Both the position numbers and the translations under genes were made by a program. From contig NZ_JAHDTI010000025.1 of assembly GCF_018531495.1 (NCBI RefSeq), positions 1 through 53,429 on the forward strand: a stretch of 53,429 nucleotides of DNA. The letters are read 5' to 3'. How positions within the stretch are numbered: position 1 is the first letter of the stretch; each line of letters starts with the position of its first letter. The DNA comes from Nonomuraea sediminis (lineage in GTDB: Bacteria > Actinomycetota > Actinomycetes > Streptosporangiales > Streptosporangiaceae). Of the stretch, positions 7,946-17,502 are shown piece by piece. The notes beneath the pieces are model-generated. The model did no database searches, was not told where the DNA came from, and was given only the letters and a program-made list of their open reading frames with translations.

Positions 7946-10239
7946 TCAGCCCTCGACGTCCTCGCCGTCCTCCTCGGAGGCCTCGGCCGGGTCGCGCAGG
8001 TGTCGAAGCATGCCGCCGGCCGGGGCGGAGCCGCGGAAGCTGTAGCGGCCCAGCACGTTCAGGTTGGCGTGCCGCAGCGGGGAGAGCCGGGCCACGTCCT
8101 CGTCCAGCACCTGGTGCTCGCGCTGGTCGGCGGGCAGGGCCCGCAGCTCGGCGACGGCGGCGTCCAGGTAGCGGGTGGTCCACAGCACCGCGGCGTTCAG
8201 CACCAGGCCGAGCGCGCCGAGCTGGTCCTCCTGCCCCGTCCGGTAGGCCTGCATGATTTGCCCGCGCTTGCCGTGGCAGATGTCGCGGGCGAGCTTGTGC
8301 CTGGACTCCGGGACGGTGAGCTGACGGTTCATCTGCCGCCGGTAGGTGTCGTCCACCGGGTCGACCACCCGCAGCAGGTGCAGGGTCTTGCCGATCCGCC
8401 CGTACTCGGCGAACGCCTGCCCCAGCGGGGCCGGGCGGCCTTCGCGGCCGAACATCCGCAGCAGGTCGTAGGCGCGGACCTGCCCGGTCACCAGGGAGCC
8501 GGCCACCCGCAGCAGGTCCGACCAGTGCGTGACCACCTTGCCCAGGTTGACCCGGTTACGGGCCAGCGGCTCCAGCGGCCCGTACCCGCCGGTGGCCACC
8601 CCGGGCAGCTCGGCCCGCCAGAACCGCTGATCGGCCAGGTCCCGGAAGCGGGGCGAGAAGTTGTAGCCGAGCAGCGAGAACAGCCCGAACAGCATGTCGG
8701 AGTACGAGGCGTTGTCGGTGGCGACCATCTCCGGCCGCGCGCCGGCGTCCAGGTTCAGCAGGGTGTCCAGGATGTGCAGCGAGTCGCGCGGGGTGCCCGG
8801 CACGACCATCTGCCCGATCCCGGCGACCTGGCCGTTGACCGCGTTGAGCCAGGTGATCCCGCGCTTGAAGTGGTAGTACTTCGGCGGAGGCCCTGAGGGC
8901 CTCGTCGTTCGCGTCGATGACCGGGGTGTAGCCGATGTTGCACGCCTCGGCGACCAGCAGCGCCACCAGCGAGGTCTTCAGGTTCTCCATCCGGGTGCGG
9001 CCGTCGCCCAGGTGCACGAAGGCATCCTGGAACCTGGTCCACCCGTCGACCTCGAACAGCAGGTCCGGCAGGTCGATCCGGGGCAGCATCGCCGCGGTCG
9101 TCCGGCGCAGCCAGCGCAGCGACTTCAACTCCCCGAGCGCGCCGAGCCGGTCCACGTTCAGCTTGAACCGGCCGATGGGCTGCACCTCGAAGGACAGCTT
9201 CGCGTCCTGCCCGGCTTCCTCCAGCCGCTCGGCCATCAGCTGCCAGGCGGCGTCCAGGGCCCGCACCCGCTCGGCCAGGTGCTGCTCGACCGGCGCCTCC
9301 AGGCTCAGGCCGTGCAGCACGTTGGCTTGCACCGACTCCCACTGCGGCCCGTCCAGCAGCCGCGCCCGGGGTCGGACCAGCGGTTCGACGGGGAGGCGAA
9401 GACGTCGCGGCGCCCGAGCGCCCGGTAGAGCTGCTCCAGCACGCACACCACGTATGCGTCGCGGTCCACCGACCCCTGCGGCAGGTCGGGGTTGGAGAAC
9501 ACCGCCTTCTTCCAAGCCGGCGGCACAAGCTTCTGGTCGATCTCGCGGGGCAGCAGCGGCTTGGCCTTCACCTTGCGCCGCGACAGCGCGAGCAGCCGCT
9601 TCACCGCCTCCAGCACCCTCCGCCCGCCGGAAGCCGCCCCAACGTGCTCGACTCGCCGAGCAGGGACAGGAACGGGCGAACCGTTTTGTAGCGGCCAGCC
9701 AGCTGGCGGCGCATCTCCGCCTCGGTCTCGTCGTCGCCCGGCGGCAGCAGCTCGTCCAGCAGCCGCGCCGCGGCCTCTACCTCCGCACGCGGGCCGACCT
9801 CGGTCTCCAGCGCGACGAACATCGCCGCCGCGTCCAGGTCCGCGCCGGCCTCGGCGACCAGGTCCAGCTGCTCGGACCACAGCCGGTACACCGCTTGCAC
9901 GGTGCGCGACGCCTTCGCCAACCGGGGCCGGGAGGCCAGCCATTCCTTATCCGTGGCCCGCTTCGCCACCGAGGGGTTCTCGACGCCCAGGTGCTCGGCC
10001 ACGTACGCGACCACTGGCCACGGCACGTCCAGCGGGTCCTCCAGGAACAGCCCCAGGTACCGAACGGTGCACATCTGCAACGCGAAGCCCAGCCGGCTGT
10101 GGTCACCCCGCCGCTTCCCGATCAACCTCCGGTCCACGTCATCGAGGTAGAAGAACCGCTCCATCTCCGGGCGCATCGGCTCCTCAACGAACCGTCCGTA
10201 CGCCTCAGCCTGCTCATCAGTCAGAAACTCCACCGGCAC
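7946..10239 (-). pseudogene. tnpA: Tn3-family transposase, frameshifted and internally deleted
   Basis: Four pieces on the minus strand form one transposase. They are a GTG start at 10239 with MPVEFLTDEQAEAYGRF to about 9620; RRVLEAVKRLLALSRRKVKA to about 9365; RARLLDGPQWESVQANVLHG to about 8890; and GITWLNAVNGQVAGIGQMVV to the stop at 7946. Each junction needs a frame change. Between DANDEALRAS and KYYHFKRGITW near 8885 about 70 residues usual in the family are missing, including the segment expected to hold the first catalytic aspartate, so the protein is dead twice over. The C-terminus (ESRHKLARDICHGKRG, TTRYLDAAVAELRAL) is the source-type sequence of the miniature gene at 6145. Confidence 0.85.
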
Positions 10240-10499
10240 GCGGCGGACGGTAATCCCCGGCCGACCCGCTCATACGATCTTCCGCCGAAACCCCGCCCCG
10301 CAGGCGATCACCGTGGTAGGGCCCAAACGAGCGGCGTCGCCGCAGCTCACAGTGCGCGACGGTGTCACCTGTAGAGGGTCGGTTTCGGTCCGGGCGTTCG
10401 GGGATGAGTCAGGCGCCCTGCGGCGCGACGACGCCCACGTGCACACGACGATCCACCGCGGCATCGGCACTGCCTCGGCCTGAGGCTCGTTTCCGGGCA

Positions 10500-11096
10500 T
10501 CAGCTCGACTCATCCTCTCCCGGCTGATCCAGCGGGCCGTCCGGGACCAACGTCAAGATGCGCTCATAGAGGCGGTGGAGGTCGTCGTCGCCGAGCGGCG
10601 GCATGATCGCGCTCGCGCCGATGGCGATCACGTAAGGGAGGAGCGCGCCGAGCCGCACCTCCTCTTCATCGTCGGTGACCTGCCGCCAGACGGAGCGGAT
10701 CGTCTCCAGACGCGCCTCGTCGATGGCGGCCTGCGTCCGCGCGGCATCGGGGTCGGTGAGCGCCCAGGCGCGCAGCGCCGCCTCGAGCCGGGGGCTGCGG
10801 ATCTCGGCGCGCGCGGCGGCAAGCCTCGCGATCAGGTCCGAGGAGGTCTTCAGGCCGTTGTCGGGGCTCACCTGCGTATCAATGATCGCGCCGGCGAACG
10901 CGGAGGTCTGCGTTTGTTCGAGGTGCGCGAGCAGGTCCTTCTTGAAGCCGGCCGCGCCCTGGAAGTGATGGTAGAAGGAACCTGTCGACAGCCCCAGCCT
11001 CTGGGCGAGACGGTCGATGCGGACCGCGTCGACTCCGCCCTCCTCGGCGAGCACCTCGATGCCCGCGTCCAGCCATCTCTGTCGTGCTGTGCTCAT
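10500..11096 (-). CDS. TetR-family transcriptional regulator
   Basis: A 198-residue TetR protein. The N-terminal HTH is clear: RWLDAGIEVLAEEGGVDAVR, IDRLAQRLGLSTGSFYHHF, then the linker helix FKKDLLAHLEQ. The C-terminal ligand domain is not recognisably tied to a particular inducer. It is divergent from the alpha/beta hydrolase starting at 11264, and the gap carries an inverted repeat at 11132-11158. By the usual logic of TetR pairs it represses itself and the hydrolase until a substrate-like ligand releases it. The ATG at 11096 gives the normal N-terminal length. Confidence 0.88.
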   Translation of the reverse strand: MSTARQRWLDAGIEVLAEEGGVDAVRIDRLAQRLGLSTGSFYHHFQGAAGFKKDLLAHLEQTQTSAFAGAIIDTQVSPDNGLKTSSDLIARLAAARAEIRSPRLEAALRAWALTDPDAARTQAAIDEARLETIRSVWRQVTDDEEEVRLGALLPYVIAIGASAIMPPLGDDDLHRLYERILTLVPDGPLDQPGEDESS

Positions 11097-11131
11097 GGAC
11101 CTGCTCCTTGCTCTCGGGCGTCTCGCAGAAG

Positions 11132-11158
11132 CACCATAACATAACCTATGTTACGGTG
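11132..11158. promoter_or_regulatory. Inverted repeat, likely TetR operator
   Basis: CACCATAACATA and TATGTTACGGTG face each other around ACC, with a single mismatch. The inner TAACATA/TATGTTA pair is perfect. It lies 36 bases upstream of the TetR start and 37 bases upstream of the short leader ORF of the hydrolase, so one bound repressor could cover both promoters. Confidence 0.6.
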
Positions 11159-11195
11159 GCATGGAGATCACGTCCGCAACGGACCGGGAGGACTC

Positions 11196-11267
11196 ATGAC
11201 CACCATGACGATCGACCAGCTCGCCACGCCCCGCGAGGCGCATCGACAGGAGCGGGGGATCGCATGA
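11196..11267 (+). CDS. Short leader ORF coupled to the hydrolase
   Basis: ATG with a good GGGAGG site opens a 23-codon frame (MTTMTIDQLATPREAHRQER, then GIA) whose TGA overlaps the ATG of the hydrolase as ATGA. This is a classic translational-coupling arrangement. The peptide matches nothing I know. It could be the stump of a deleted first gene of the operon or a real leader. Confidence 0.4.
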   Translation: MTTMTIDQLATPREAHRQERGIA

Positions 11268-12376
11268 ACCCCGTGCTGCTCAACATCTGCATCGCTGTCG
11301 TCTGCACGGCTCTCAGCTTCGCCGTGCGCGCCCTGATCGCGGTCTTCCGTACGAAGGACTACTTCGACAAGCATGTCCGCGAGGCTGAGGCGCTGGGCTT
11401 CGCGGAGCGGAAGGTCCACATCCGCGAGGGGCTCAAGCTCAACGTCGCCGAGGGGCCGGCCGGCGGCGTGCCGCTGCTCCTGATCCCGGGCCAGGGGTGC
11501 GTCTGGCAGGAGTACGGCAAGGCTCTCCCGTCGCTGATCGGCACCTACCACGTGCTCGTCGTCGACATGCACGGCCACGGCAGGAGCACCTGGAACCCGG
11601 ACGACTACACCGCCGTGCGGATCGCGGACGACATGGCGACGCTCATCGAGCAGACCTTCGGCGGACCTGTCGTCATCGCCGGTCACTCCTCGGGCGGGCT
11701 CGTGGCAGCGCTGATCGCCGTTCAGCGACCGGAGCTCGTGCGCGGCGTTCTCTTCGAGGACTGCCCGTTCTTCTCAACGGAGCCCGACCGGGTGGAGAAG
11801 ACCTATGTGTACGTCGACGGCTTCCAGAACGTGCTGACCTTCCTCGCCCAGGACCAGGAGCGCGACTGGCTGTGCTGGTACATGCCCCGCAGCTACTGGA
11901 GGCGCTGGTTCGGGCCCCTGTGGAAGGTCCTCGCCCGCAGCGTGATCCGGCAGCGGCGGGCAAACCCGGACCGCCTGCCCATCGTCCGCTGGGTCGGAGT
12001 GGGCATCAACCGGATCTGGGGCACGATGGGCCAGCCCTACGACCCGCGCTTCACCGTCGGGTTCACGAACGACGCCTGGTTCCGCGGCTTCGACCAGGCA
12101 GAGACTCTCAGAGCGATCTCCTGCCCGACGATGTTCGTCAAGGCGACCACCCGCCACGACCGCCAGGGCACCCTCCTCGCAGCGCTCAGCGACGAGGATC
12201 TCGCTCGGGTCGAGAGCCTGCTGCCCGAGAACCGGACTGTGCATGTGCGCAGCCCCCACGACGTGCACTTCGCCCGCACGAAGGAGTACGCCGCGGCCAT
12301 GATCGAGCTCGCGGAGACTGTCGAAGGGGCGCAGTCGTCGAGCGCCCCGCAGATAGAAGGAGGCGGATCCCGATGA
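11264..12376 (+). CDS. Alpha/beta hydrolase with N-terminal membrane segment
   Basis: About 370 residues. Residues 3-25 (LLNICIAVVCTALSFAVRAL) form a hydrophobic anchor, followed by a canonical alpha/beta-hydrolase fold: LLLIPGQGCVWQEYG (oxyanion region), VVDMHGHGRSTW, nucleophile elbow AGHSSGGLVAAL and a late SPHDVHFAR that should contain the catalytic histidine. The substrate is unknown; relatives include epoxide hydrolases and ester or C-C hydrolases. The ATG at 11264 is chosen because it is ATGA-coupled to the leader ORF and follows AGGAGCGGGGG; a frame open further upstream lacks such a site. The divergent TetR at 10500-11096 is the likely repressor. Confidence 0.82.
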   Translation: MNPVLLNICIAVVCTALSFAVRALIAVFRTKDYFDKHVREAEALGFAERKVHIREGLKLNVAEGPAGGVPLLLIPGQGCVWQEYGKALPSLIGTYHVLVVDMHGHGRSTWNPDDYTAVRIADDMATLIEQTFGGPVVIAGHSSGGLVAALIAVQRPELVRGVLFEDCPFFSTEPDRVEKTYVYVDGFQNVLTFLAQDQERDWLCWYMPRSYWRRWFGPLWKVLARSVIRQRRANPDRLPIVRWVGVGINRIWGTMGQPYDPRFTVGFTNDAWFRGFDQAETLRAISCPTMFVKATTRHDRQGTLLAALSDEDLARVESLLPENRTVHVRSPHDVHFARTKEYAAAMIELAETVEGAQSSSAPQIEGGGSR

Positions 12377-12435
12377 CCACGACCGGTCTGATGGAGAGAC
12401 TGCACGGCCGGCCCGCCACGGGAGTCCCGCGATGA
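12373..12435 (+). CDS. Twenty-codon ORF overlapping the hydrolase stop
   Basis: An ATGA overlap with the hydrolase stop begins MTTTGLMERLHGRPATGVPR and a stop. The start resembles the next gene of an operon, but the frame ends at once. It is probably the stump of a deleted downstream gene. Confidence 0.3.
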   Translation: MTTTGLMERLHGRPATGVPR

Positions 12436-12509
12436 GCGATGATCACGTATACCGCCAGTGTGAGGGCTGTCGCGCTCACACAAGCGAGGAGCATACAAAG
12501 AGGGTGTAG
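12432..12509 (+). CDS. Twenty-five-codon ORF, third in an ATGA chain
   Basis: A further ATGA overlap starts MSDDHVYRQCEGCRAHTSEE and ends at TAG in 12507-12509. It has a CxxC motif but matches no family I recognise. Its value lies in the chain of overlaps rather than in the peptide. Confidence 0.25.
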   Translation: MSDDHVYRQCEGCRAHTSEEHTKRV

Positions 12510-12607
12510 CACGATTCTTACCACCGGGCCTACACCGTACGGTCCGCCACCACGATCCTTCCGCCGGCGTCTAGCTGGAGGGCGTGGCCGTCGCTTGACG
12601 CGGCTGC

Positions 12608-13153
12608 TCAGTCGTCGACGGCCTGTAGCGCGGCGGCGATTGGTTCGAGCCCCGCGATCAGCTCCTCGAGTTCGTCGGTGCTGAGCACGTCGTACACCGG
12701 TGCCGCCAGCTCATCGGTGAGGTCCTCGACCCGCTCCCTAATCTGGCGGCCAGCGTCAGTGAACTCGCCGTTGTCGTCCACGAGACCACGACCGCGCAGC
12801 CCATCGACGACCGCGGCCAGCTGCGCCTTGGGCAGGTGGTGGATCCGGCCGAACTCCTCCGCCCTCATCCCGAGGGAGAGAGCGACGAGGACATGGGCCT
12901 CCGTCCCGCCGATGTTGTGGGTGACCAGGGCGGCGTTGTGGCCGTCCCCGCGGTGTTCTCGCAGCAGCGTCGCCGCGTGCCAGAGCTTGGCCACCGGCTC
13001 CTCGGGTACGTCGAGCGCCTGGAGCCCGGCGTACAGCACTCGGCCCTCGGTCGGCGCGCTGAGCGCTGCTCGGGTGGCGAGGTCGGCGACCCGCACCAGA
13101 GCCGTGGTGGTGCTCGCAGCCGTGCAGGGTCGGGAAGAGATTTCACCGGACAT
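12608..13153 (-). CDS. SCO6745-like protein, N-terminally shortened
   Basis: The 181-residue reading contains the hallmark of actinobacterial SCO6745-type (SalK-like) proteins: KLWHAATLLREHRGDGHNAA, IGGTEAHVLVALSLGM and a winged-helix-like end (LAAVVDGLRGRGLVDDNGEF, EELIAGLEPIAAAL). Family members are usually near 280-290 residues. The first ~100 residues, with the usual RLWRAVEPFHA region, are not encoded upstream in any frame I could follow. It is therefore either a truncated gene or a diverged short form. Its function is unknown, though relatives often sit beside oxidoreductases. Confidence 0.65.
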   Translation of the reverse strand: MSGEISSRPCTAASTTTALVRVADLATRAALSAPTEGRVLYAGLQALDVPEEPVAKLWHAATLLREHRGDGHNAALVTHNIGGTEAHVLVALSLGMRAEEFGRIHHLPKAQLAAVVDGLRGRGLVDDNGEFTDAGRQIRERVEDLTDELAAPVYDVLSTDELEELIAGLEPIAAALQAVDD

Positions 13154-13351
13154 GGGGCGATATCCAGCCAGGTGACGACCGACGCGTGTAGGCGCGAGGG
13201 AGACGATCCCTCCCTACTCACCTCTGCGGTGGGCTGCTAGGTACCCGAAGTACCCCTCCGAAGGCCAACGTCGCGAACGGGGCCAGCTTGCCCTTCGCGC
13301 CGTAGTACTGGAACGGAGGGCGCAACCCCACAATGGACCCTCGATTCATGG

Positions 13352-13609
13352 ATGGGAGTGATGTTTACCAGCGAAAACACCGACGAACCGGTTCCTGCGG
13401 ACATCCTCGCCAACGTGGCGAAGACCCTCGAGAGGATCGGGCGGCCCCTGGCCGCACAGGGCGCCATGGGCTGCGCCTTCCGCGGCGACCTAGAACAGCT
13501 GGCCGCCCAGCTCGACCGACTTAAGCCGGACCTGGTCGCGGAGATCTCGGCCGCCGCGCAGTTGCTCAGCTCCGAAGCAGACCTGGCGCTCGCACGCAAG
13601 GCTGCGTGA
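13352..13609 (+). CDS. Small hypothetical protein
   Basis: An 85-residue frame (MGVMFTSENTDEPVPADILA, ending LALARKAA) with coherent amphipathic helices and normal codon use. No family is recognised. The start could be 13352 or 13361 (MFTSEN); neither has a well-spaced ribosome-binding site. It may be a helical binding or antitoxin-like protein, but nothing in the sequence proves that. Confidence 0.5.
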   Translation: MGVMFTSENTDEPVPADILANVAKTLERIGRPLAAQGAMGCAFRGDLEQLAAQLDRLKPDLVAEISAAAQLLSSEADLALARKAA

Positions 13610-13663
13610 TCAAGCCTCCGGCGACTGCGCGATCAGCTCCCACCGTAAGGCGTTGACCCCCAC

Positions 13664-14228
13664 CTACAGGGCGCGCAGCCGTGTCTGCTCTGCCCGGTAG
13701 ACGTCGAGGTCGTCCTCGATCGCCTCGTGCGGTACGAGGCCGCGCAGGTCCACGGCGACGCTGCGGAAGCCCACCTTGCGTGCATCCTCGTAGGCCTGCA
13801 GGTGCTTGGTGGCCATCCACGCGAGCACGCGCGGCTGGGCGACGATCTCCTGGTGGCCCGCGGTAGTCGGGCGGCAGGATGTTCAGCAGCCACGCTGTGG
13901 CCGAGCGGACCCACTCCGGGTCATCCGGGGGCAGCACGCCGGCGGGCCAGCCAGGCGGCGTCGAGCTGGTCGACGCTGGCTCCTCCGGGGTGACCTTCTC
14001 AATGGCCGCCTCGATCGCGGAGTAGTCGGTGCCCTTCATGTGGCGGATCTGGGTGATGGGCACCCACTCGGGTTCGCGGTCTCTCAGGCTGCCCGTATAT
14101 CCCAGCTCGACCTCGACCCAGGAAATGAGCGCCTCGCGCGTCCCGTCCGGCAGCTCGCGGATGCGGTGCAGCCAGCCCACTTGGTCCGGCAGGATGTGCA
14201 CCGTCTGGGGCTGGGGATCCGCCACCAT
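13664..14228 (-). pseudogene. Hypothetical gene with a frameshift
   Basis: ATG at 14228 with a GGGAGG site starts MVADPQPQTVHILPDQVGWL, then LPDGTREALISWVEVELGYT and RSATAWLLNILPPDYR. At about 13862 the meaningful reading moves one frame and continues GHQEIVAQPRVLAWMATKHL, YEDARKVGFRSVAVDLRGLV, ending at the stop at 13664 with QTRLRAL. An extra G in a short G run would explain it, so a sequencing error is possible. The combined product is about 187 residues and of unknown function. Confidence 0.6.
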
Positions 14229-14941
14229 GCCGCCTCCCGATCGAACACGCCTTCGAGAGGAGCGTAACGCACGGGGAAGATGGGGAGCGGCAGCGCGCCG
14301 CCGCTCCCTCGTGCAGACGCGGAGCCGCGAACGGGAACGTGCTGCTATTCCAATGAACCGTTCTTCCCCAGGGTGACGTATCCCAGCGTGACAAGCCCCT
14401 GCCTGGAGGAGACGCATGTGAAGGATCCACCCGCGCATGGCAAATGGCCAACCGTCCGGTTCGTCCTCGGAAGCACGTCCCGGACGGTCCACCTATGCCT
14501 CATCCTGCTGATCAGCAGCGCCCCGATCGATCTCGCAGTGGCGTGACTGCTCAGCAAGTAAGCACGCCGGGGGTCTGGCCCCCGGCACATCCCCTTCAGA
14601 TACGGATGAGCGAGGCGGCTGGGTTCACGATCAGCCGACATCTCCTGCCGCGCCGTCCAGGTACGCGGACAAGGGGTTCAGCCCACATAAGGTGAAAACC
14701 CACATTCGGTGGATCATGAACGGGTGTTGGAGTGCTCTTCCTCGCACCACGCGGGGCACTGTTTCATCTGGTCGGGCCTCATTCCGGATGGATCGTCACT
14801 ACGTTCCAGCGTGCTGGCATGCCGTCGGCATGGCACTCCACCGCGGTCGCTGACCTGCCGCAATCAGCATGCCGCCATAAGGGACGAGCTCTATGATCAG
14901 GTTCGTCCTGATCGTTGAGATTCGGAGAAGATGTCAACCTC
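14229..14941. other. Long intergenic stretch, nothing recognised
   Basis: Neither strand shows a coding frame with family resemblance or a credible ribosome-binding site. The base composition is a little less GC-rich around 14340-14400 and 14880-14940. The last 60 bases presumably hold the promoter of the DUF2809 gene. Confidence 0.4.
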
Positions 14942-15307
14942 ATGCGCCGTGCCATGGTCCTTCTGGGTGGCGTCGCCCTCGCCGTCGGCGCGTTCACCCT
15001 CTTCTACCGGGGCCCGGGACAACCGTTCATCCGCGGTTACGTGAGCGACGTCGGCGCCACCATGCTGGTCTACGCGTTCTTGGGGCTGCTGTGGCGCACC
15101 ACCGCCGCACGCCGCTCCCTGGCCACGGCCGCGATCGCCGCCGCCGTCGAGTTCTACCAAATAGTCGGCATGACCCCGCCGGGCATCGGCGGTGTCCTGG
15201 TCGGCGCGTTCCCCGACCCATGGGACCTGGTCGCCTATGCCATCGGTGTGGTCGCGGCTCTGGCCTGGGAACGCCGACTGGTCCTATCCGGTGATCAGAC
15301 CGGCTGA
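14942..15307 (+). CDS. DUF2809-family small membrane protein
   Basis: About 121 residues with four hydrophobic segments: MVLLGGVALAVGAFTLFYRG, DVGATMLVYAFLGLLW, ATAAIAAAVEFYQIVG and WDLVAYAIGVVAALAWE. The pattern of a short loop with IRGYVSDVGATMLVY and an internal EFYQ matches DUF2809, related to VanZ-like proteins. It acts in the membrane; the role is unknown. ATG at 14942 is taken; an in-frame ATG at 14915 would only add a polar extension. The integrase remnant begins just downstream and is unrelated. Confidence 0.75.
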   Translation: MRRAMVLLGGVALAVGAFTLFYRGPGQPFIRGYVSDVGATMLVYAFLGLLWRTTAARRSLATAAIAAAVEFYQIVGMTPPGIGGVLVGAFPDPWDLVAYAIGVVAALAWERRLVLSGDQTG

Positions 15308-15345
15308 CTCTCGGACTCCACCCCACCGGCACGCTGACGGTACGG

Positions 15346-17275
15346 ATGCCCCACAGCGGCGAGGTCATCGGGTTCGTCCTGCGCGGCGGCCAGCCGTTGC
15401 AAAGCAAGTTCGACGTCTGCTGCGCGCTGACCGTCTTCGGTATTGACCTGGAGAGCCTGACGCCCGAGGCGTTCTTGCACTACGCCCGAGTCGCGGCGGC
15501 ACGGTCTGGCCGGAGAGCCGCCCAAGTCGGGCAGCTTCGCCGGCGTACTGGCCTGGCCGGTCCTGCACGAGATCGGCGTGTTCCCGGCCTCGGCCCCGCG
15601 CACGCTGCGCGCCGCGGTGACCCGGGGACAACTGCCGGTTGAGGAAGCCGTCGACCGCCACGGCCTGCGCGACCAGGAGGTACGTGGCCTGCTGGTGGAG
15701 TACATCCGTCGCCGCTCGGCAGACCTGGACTACTCCTCGCTGCGACAGCAGACCAACCTGCTGGTCAAGACGTTCTGGAAGACGATCGAAGAGATCAACT
15801 CCGATCAGAAGGATCTGCGCCTGTCCGAAGAGGTCTTCACTCAGTGGAAAGAGCGGCTCCAGACCCTGCCGAACGGCAAACCTCGGCTCGACCTGGACGG
15901 GCCGCTCATGGCGGTCCGCACGCTCTACCTGGACCTGCACACCTGGTCGGCCGCCGAACCCGAACGCTGGGCCAAGTGGGTCGCGCCCTGCCCGGTCCGA
16001 GACGAGGACCTGCGCTGGTCCCATCTTCGCCGTCGCCAGCTGCAAGAGCGGATGGCCAAGCGCACCCGTGACCGCCAGCTGCTGCTGCCCGTGCTCGTCC
16101 AACACGTCACCGACAAATGGCATCGGCTGCGCGAACTGCTGGACGCCGCCCAAAGCGTCGCCCTGGGCGAGGAGTTCACCGTCGAGGGCGCGACCTGGCT
16201 GCGGGTCTCGACCAAGGACCAGCGGCACAACCGCCCCCCGATCAACGCGATCAACCGCAAGACCGGCGAACTGGTGAAACTGTCCTGGGAAGAGAACCAG
16301 GCATTCTGGCAGTGGGCCATCGTCGAGACCCTGCGGCTTGCCGGCTTGCGTGCCGAAGAACTGACCGAGTTGTCGCACCTGAGCATCCGGCAATACCAGC
16401 GCCCCAACAGCGAGGTCGTCGCGGTGCCGGTCATCAGCCCGTCCAAGAGCGACCGCGAACGAGTCATCCCGATGTCGGCCGAGCTGTTCCACGTGATCGC
16501 CCAGATCATCCGCCGGCACCGCAACGAGCACGGCACCGCCCCGGTCTGTGCCCGCTACGACCTGCACGAGAAGACCTGGAGCGAGGAGCTTCCCTACTTG
16601 TTCCAGACCCTCCGCAGCGGCACCCAACGCGCCATGTCCGTCACGACGGTCTGGCGCAAGATCCGCCAGGCATGCCAGGAACTCGTGACCACGCATCCCG
16701 AGTTCGCGACCATCAGGTTCTCGCCGCACGACTTCCGCCGCCTGTTCGCGACCGAGCTGGTCAACAACGGCCTGCCCATCCATATCGGCGCCGCTCTGCT
16801 CGGACACATGGATGTTCGAACCACACGCGGCTACGTCGCAGTCTTCGACGAAGACGTCATCAGCCACTACCAGGAGTTCCTTGCTCGCCGCCGCGCCGAG
16901 CGACCCCAAGAGGAGTACCGCAAACCGACCGACGAGGAGTCGTCCGACTTCAACGAGCACTTCGACAAACGCCGAGTCGAGCTCGGATCCTGCGGACGTC
17001 CCTACGGCACCCCCTGCCAGCACGAACACGCCTGCATCCGCTGCCCGATGCTCTCGATCAACCCCAAGATGCTGCCGCGGCTGGACGAACTCGAGGAGGA
17101 CCTGCTGGCCCGCCGACGCCGCGCCGTCGATTAGGGGTGGCATGGTGAGATCGAGGGTCTCGACCTCACGCTCACCTTCCTGCGAAGCAAGCGCACCCAG
17201 GCCCGCCGGATGGCCCGTCTTGACGCTCCAGGGCAGGTTGACCTGGGTATTCCGATTCTTCCTCCGCGCGGCTGA
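15346..17275 (+). pseudogene. Large tyrosine recombinase, broken by a frameshift and an amber codon
   Basis: The core (15578-17134) holds the tyrosine-recombinase signature: ETLRLAGLRAEELTELSHL (first Arg), FSPHDFRRLFATELVNNG (H-x-x-R), ALLGHMDVRTTRGYVAVF (late His and nucleophile Tyr), then a Cys cluster CGRPYGTPCQHEHACIRC. Upstream, FDVCCALTVFGIDLESLTPE is the N-terminal part in another frame; a missing base near 15500 separates them. At 17132 a TAG interrupts the frame, but GWHGEIEGLDLTLTFLRSKR, the normal end of this family, continues in the same frame to TGA at 17275. Two separate lesions argue for a pseudogene from a lost integrative element, although the core ORF could still make a 518-residue protein. 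Confidence 0.8.
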
Positions 17276-17477
17276 CATCGTCATCGACGACGAACACGCC
17301 GCCGTCGACGACGGCCAAGCCGCCCTGGACCACCTGCTGGAACGGCTCGCTGGCGTCCCGACTCCTTCCGGTCCGACACCCCGTGAACTCGGCGGCCGCC
17401 TCGCCACTACGCTACCGATCGTGGAGTCCGCCAAGATCTGTCCTTATTTCTGGGCGACAAGCGCGGTCGTCCGGTAG
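17260..17477 (+). pseudogene. Fragment of an integrase-linked hypothetical gene
   Basis: The frame reads IDDEHAAVDDGQAALDHLLE and LAGVPTPSGPTPRELGGR, then loses sense and stops at 17477. It looks like the tail of a small helical protein, but no start is visible and it overlaps the end of the recombinase region. The call is weak. Confidence 0.3.
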
Positions 17478-17502
17478 GGGCGGAGAAGAGGAGGGCATGT
17501 CC

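Noticed and set aside
15365..17434. Minus-strand frame of 689 codons opposite the recombinase
   Set aside because: The plus strand has clear recombinase motifs; the antisense product has no recognisable domain.
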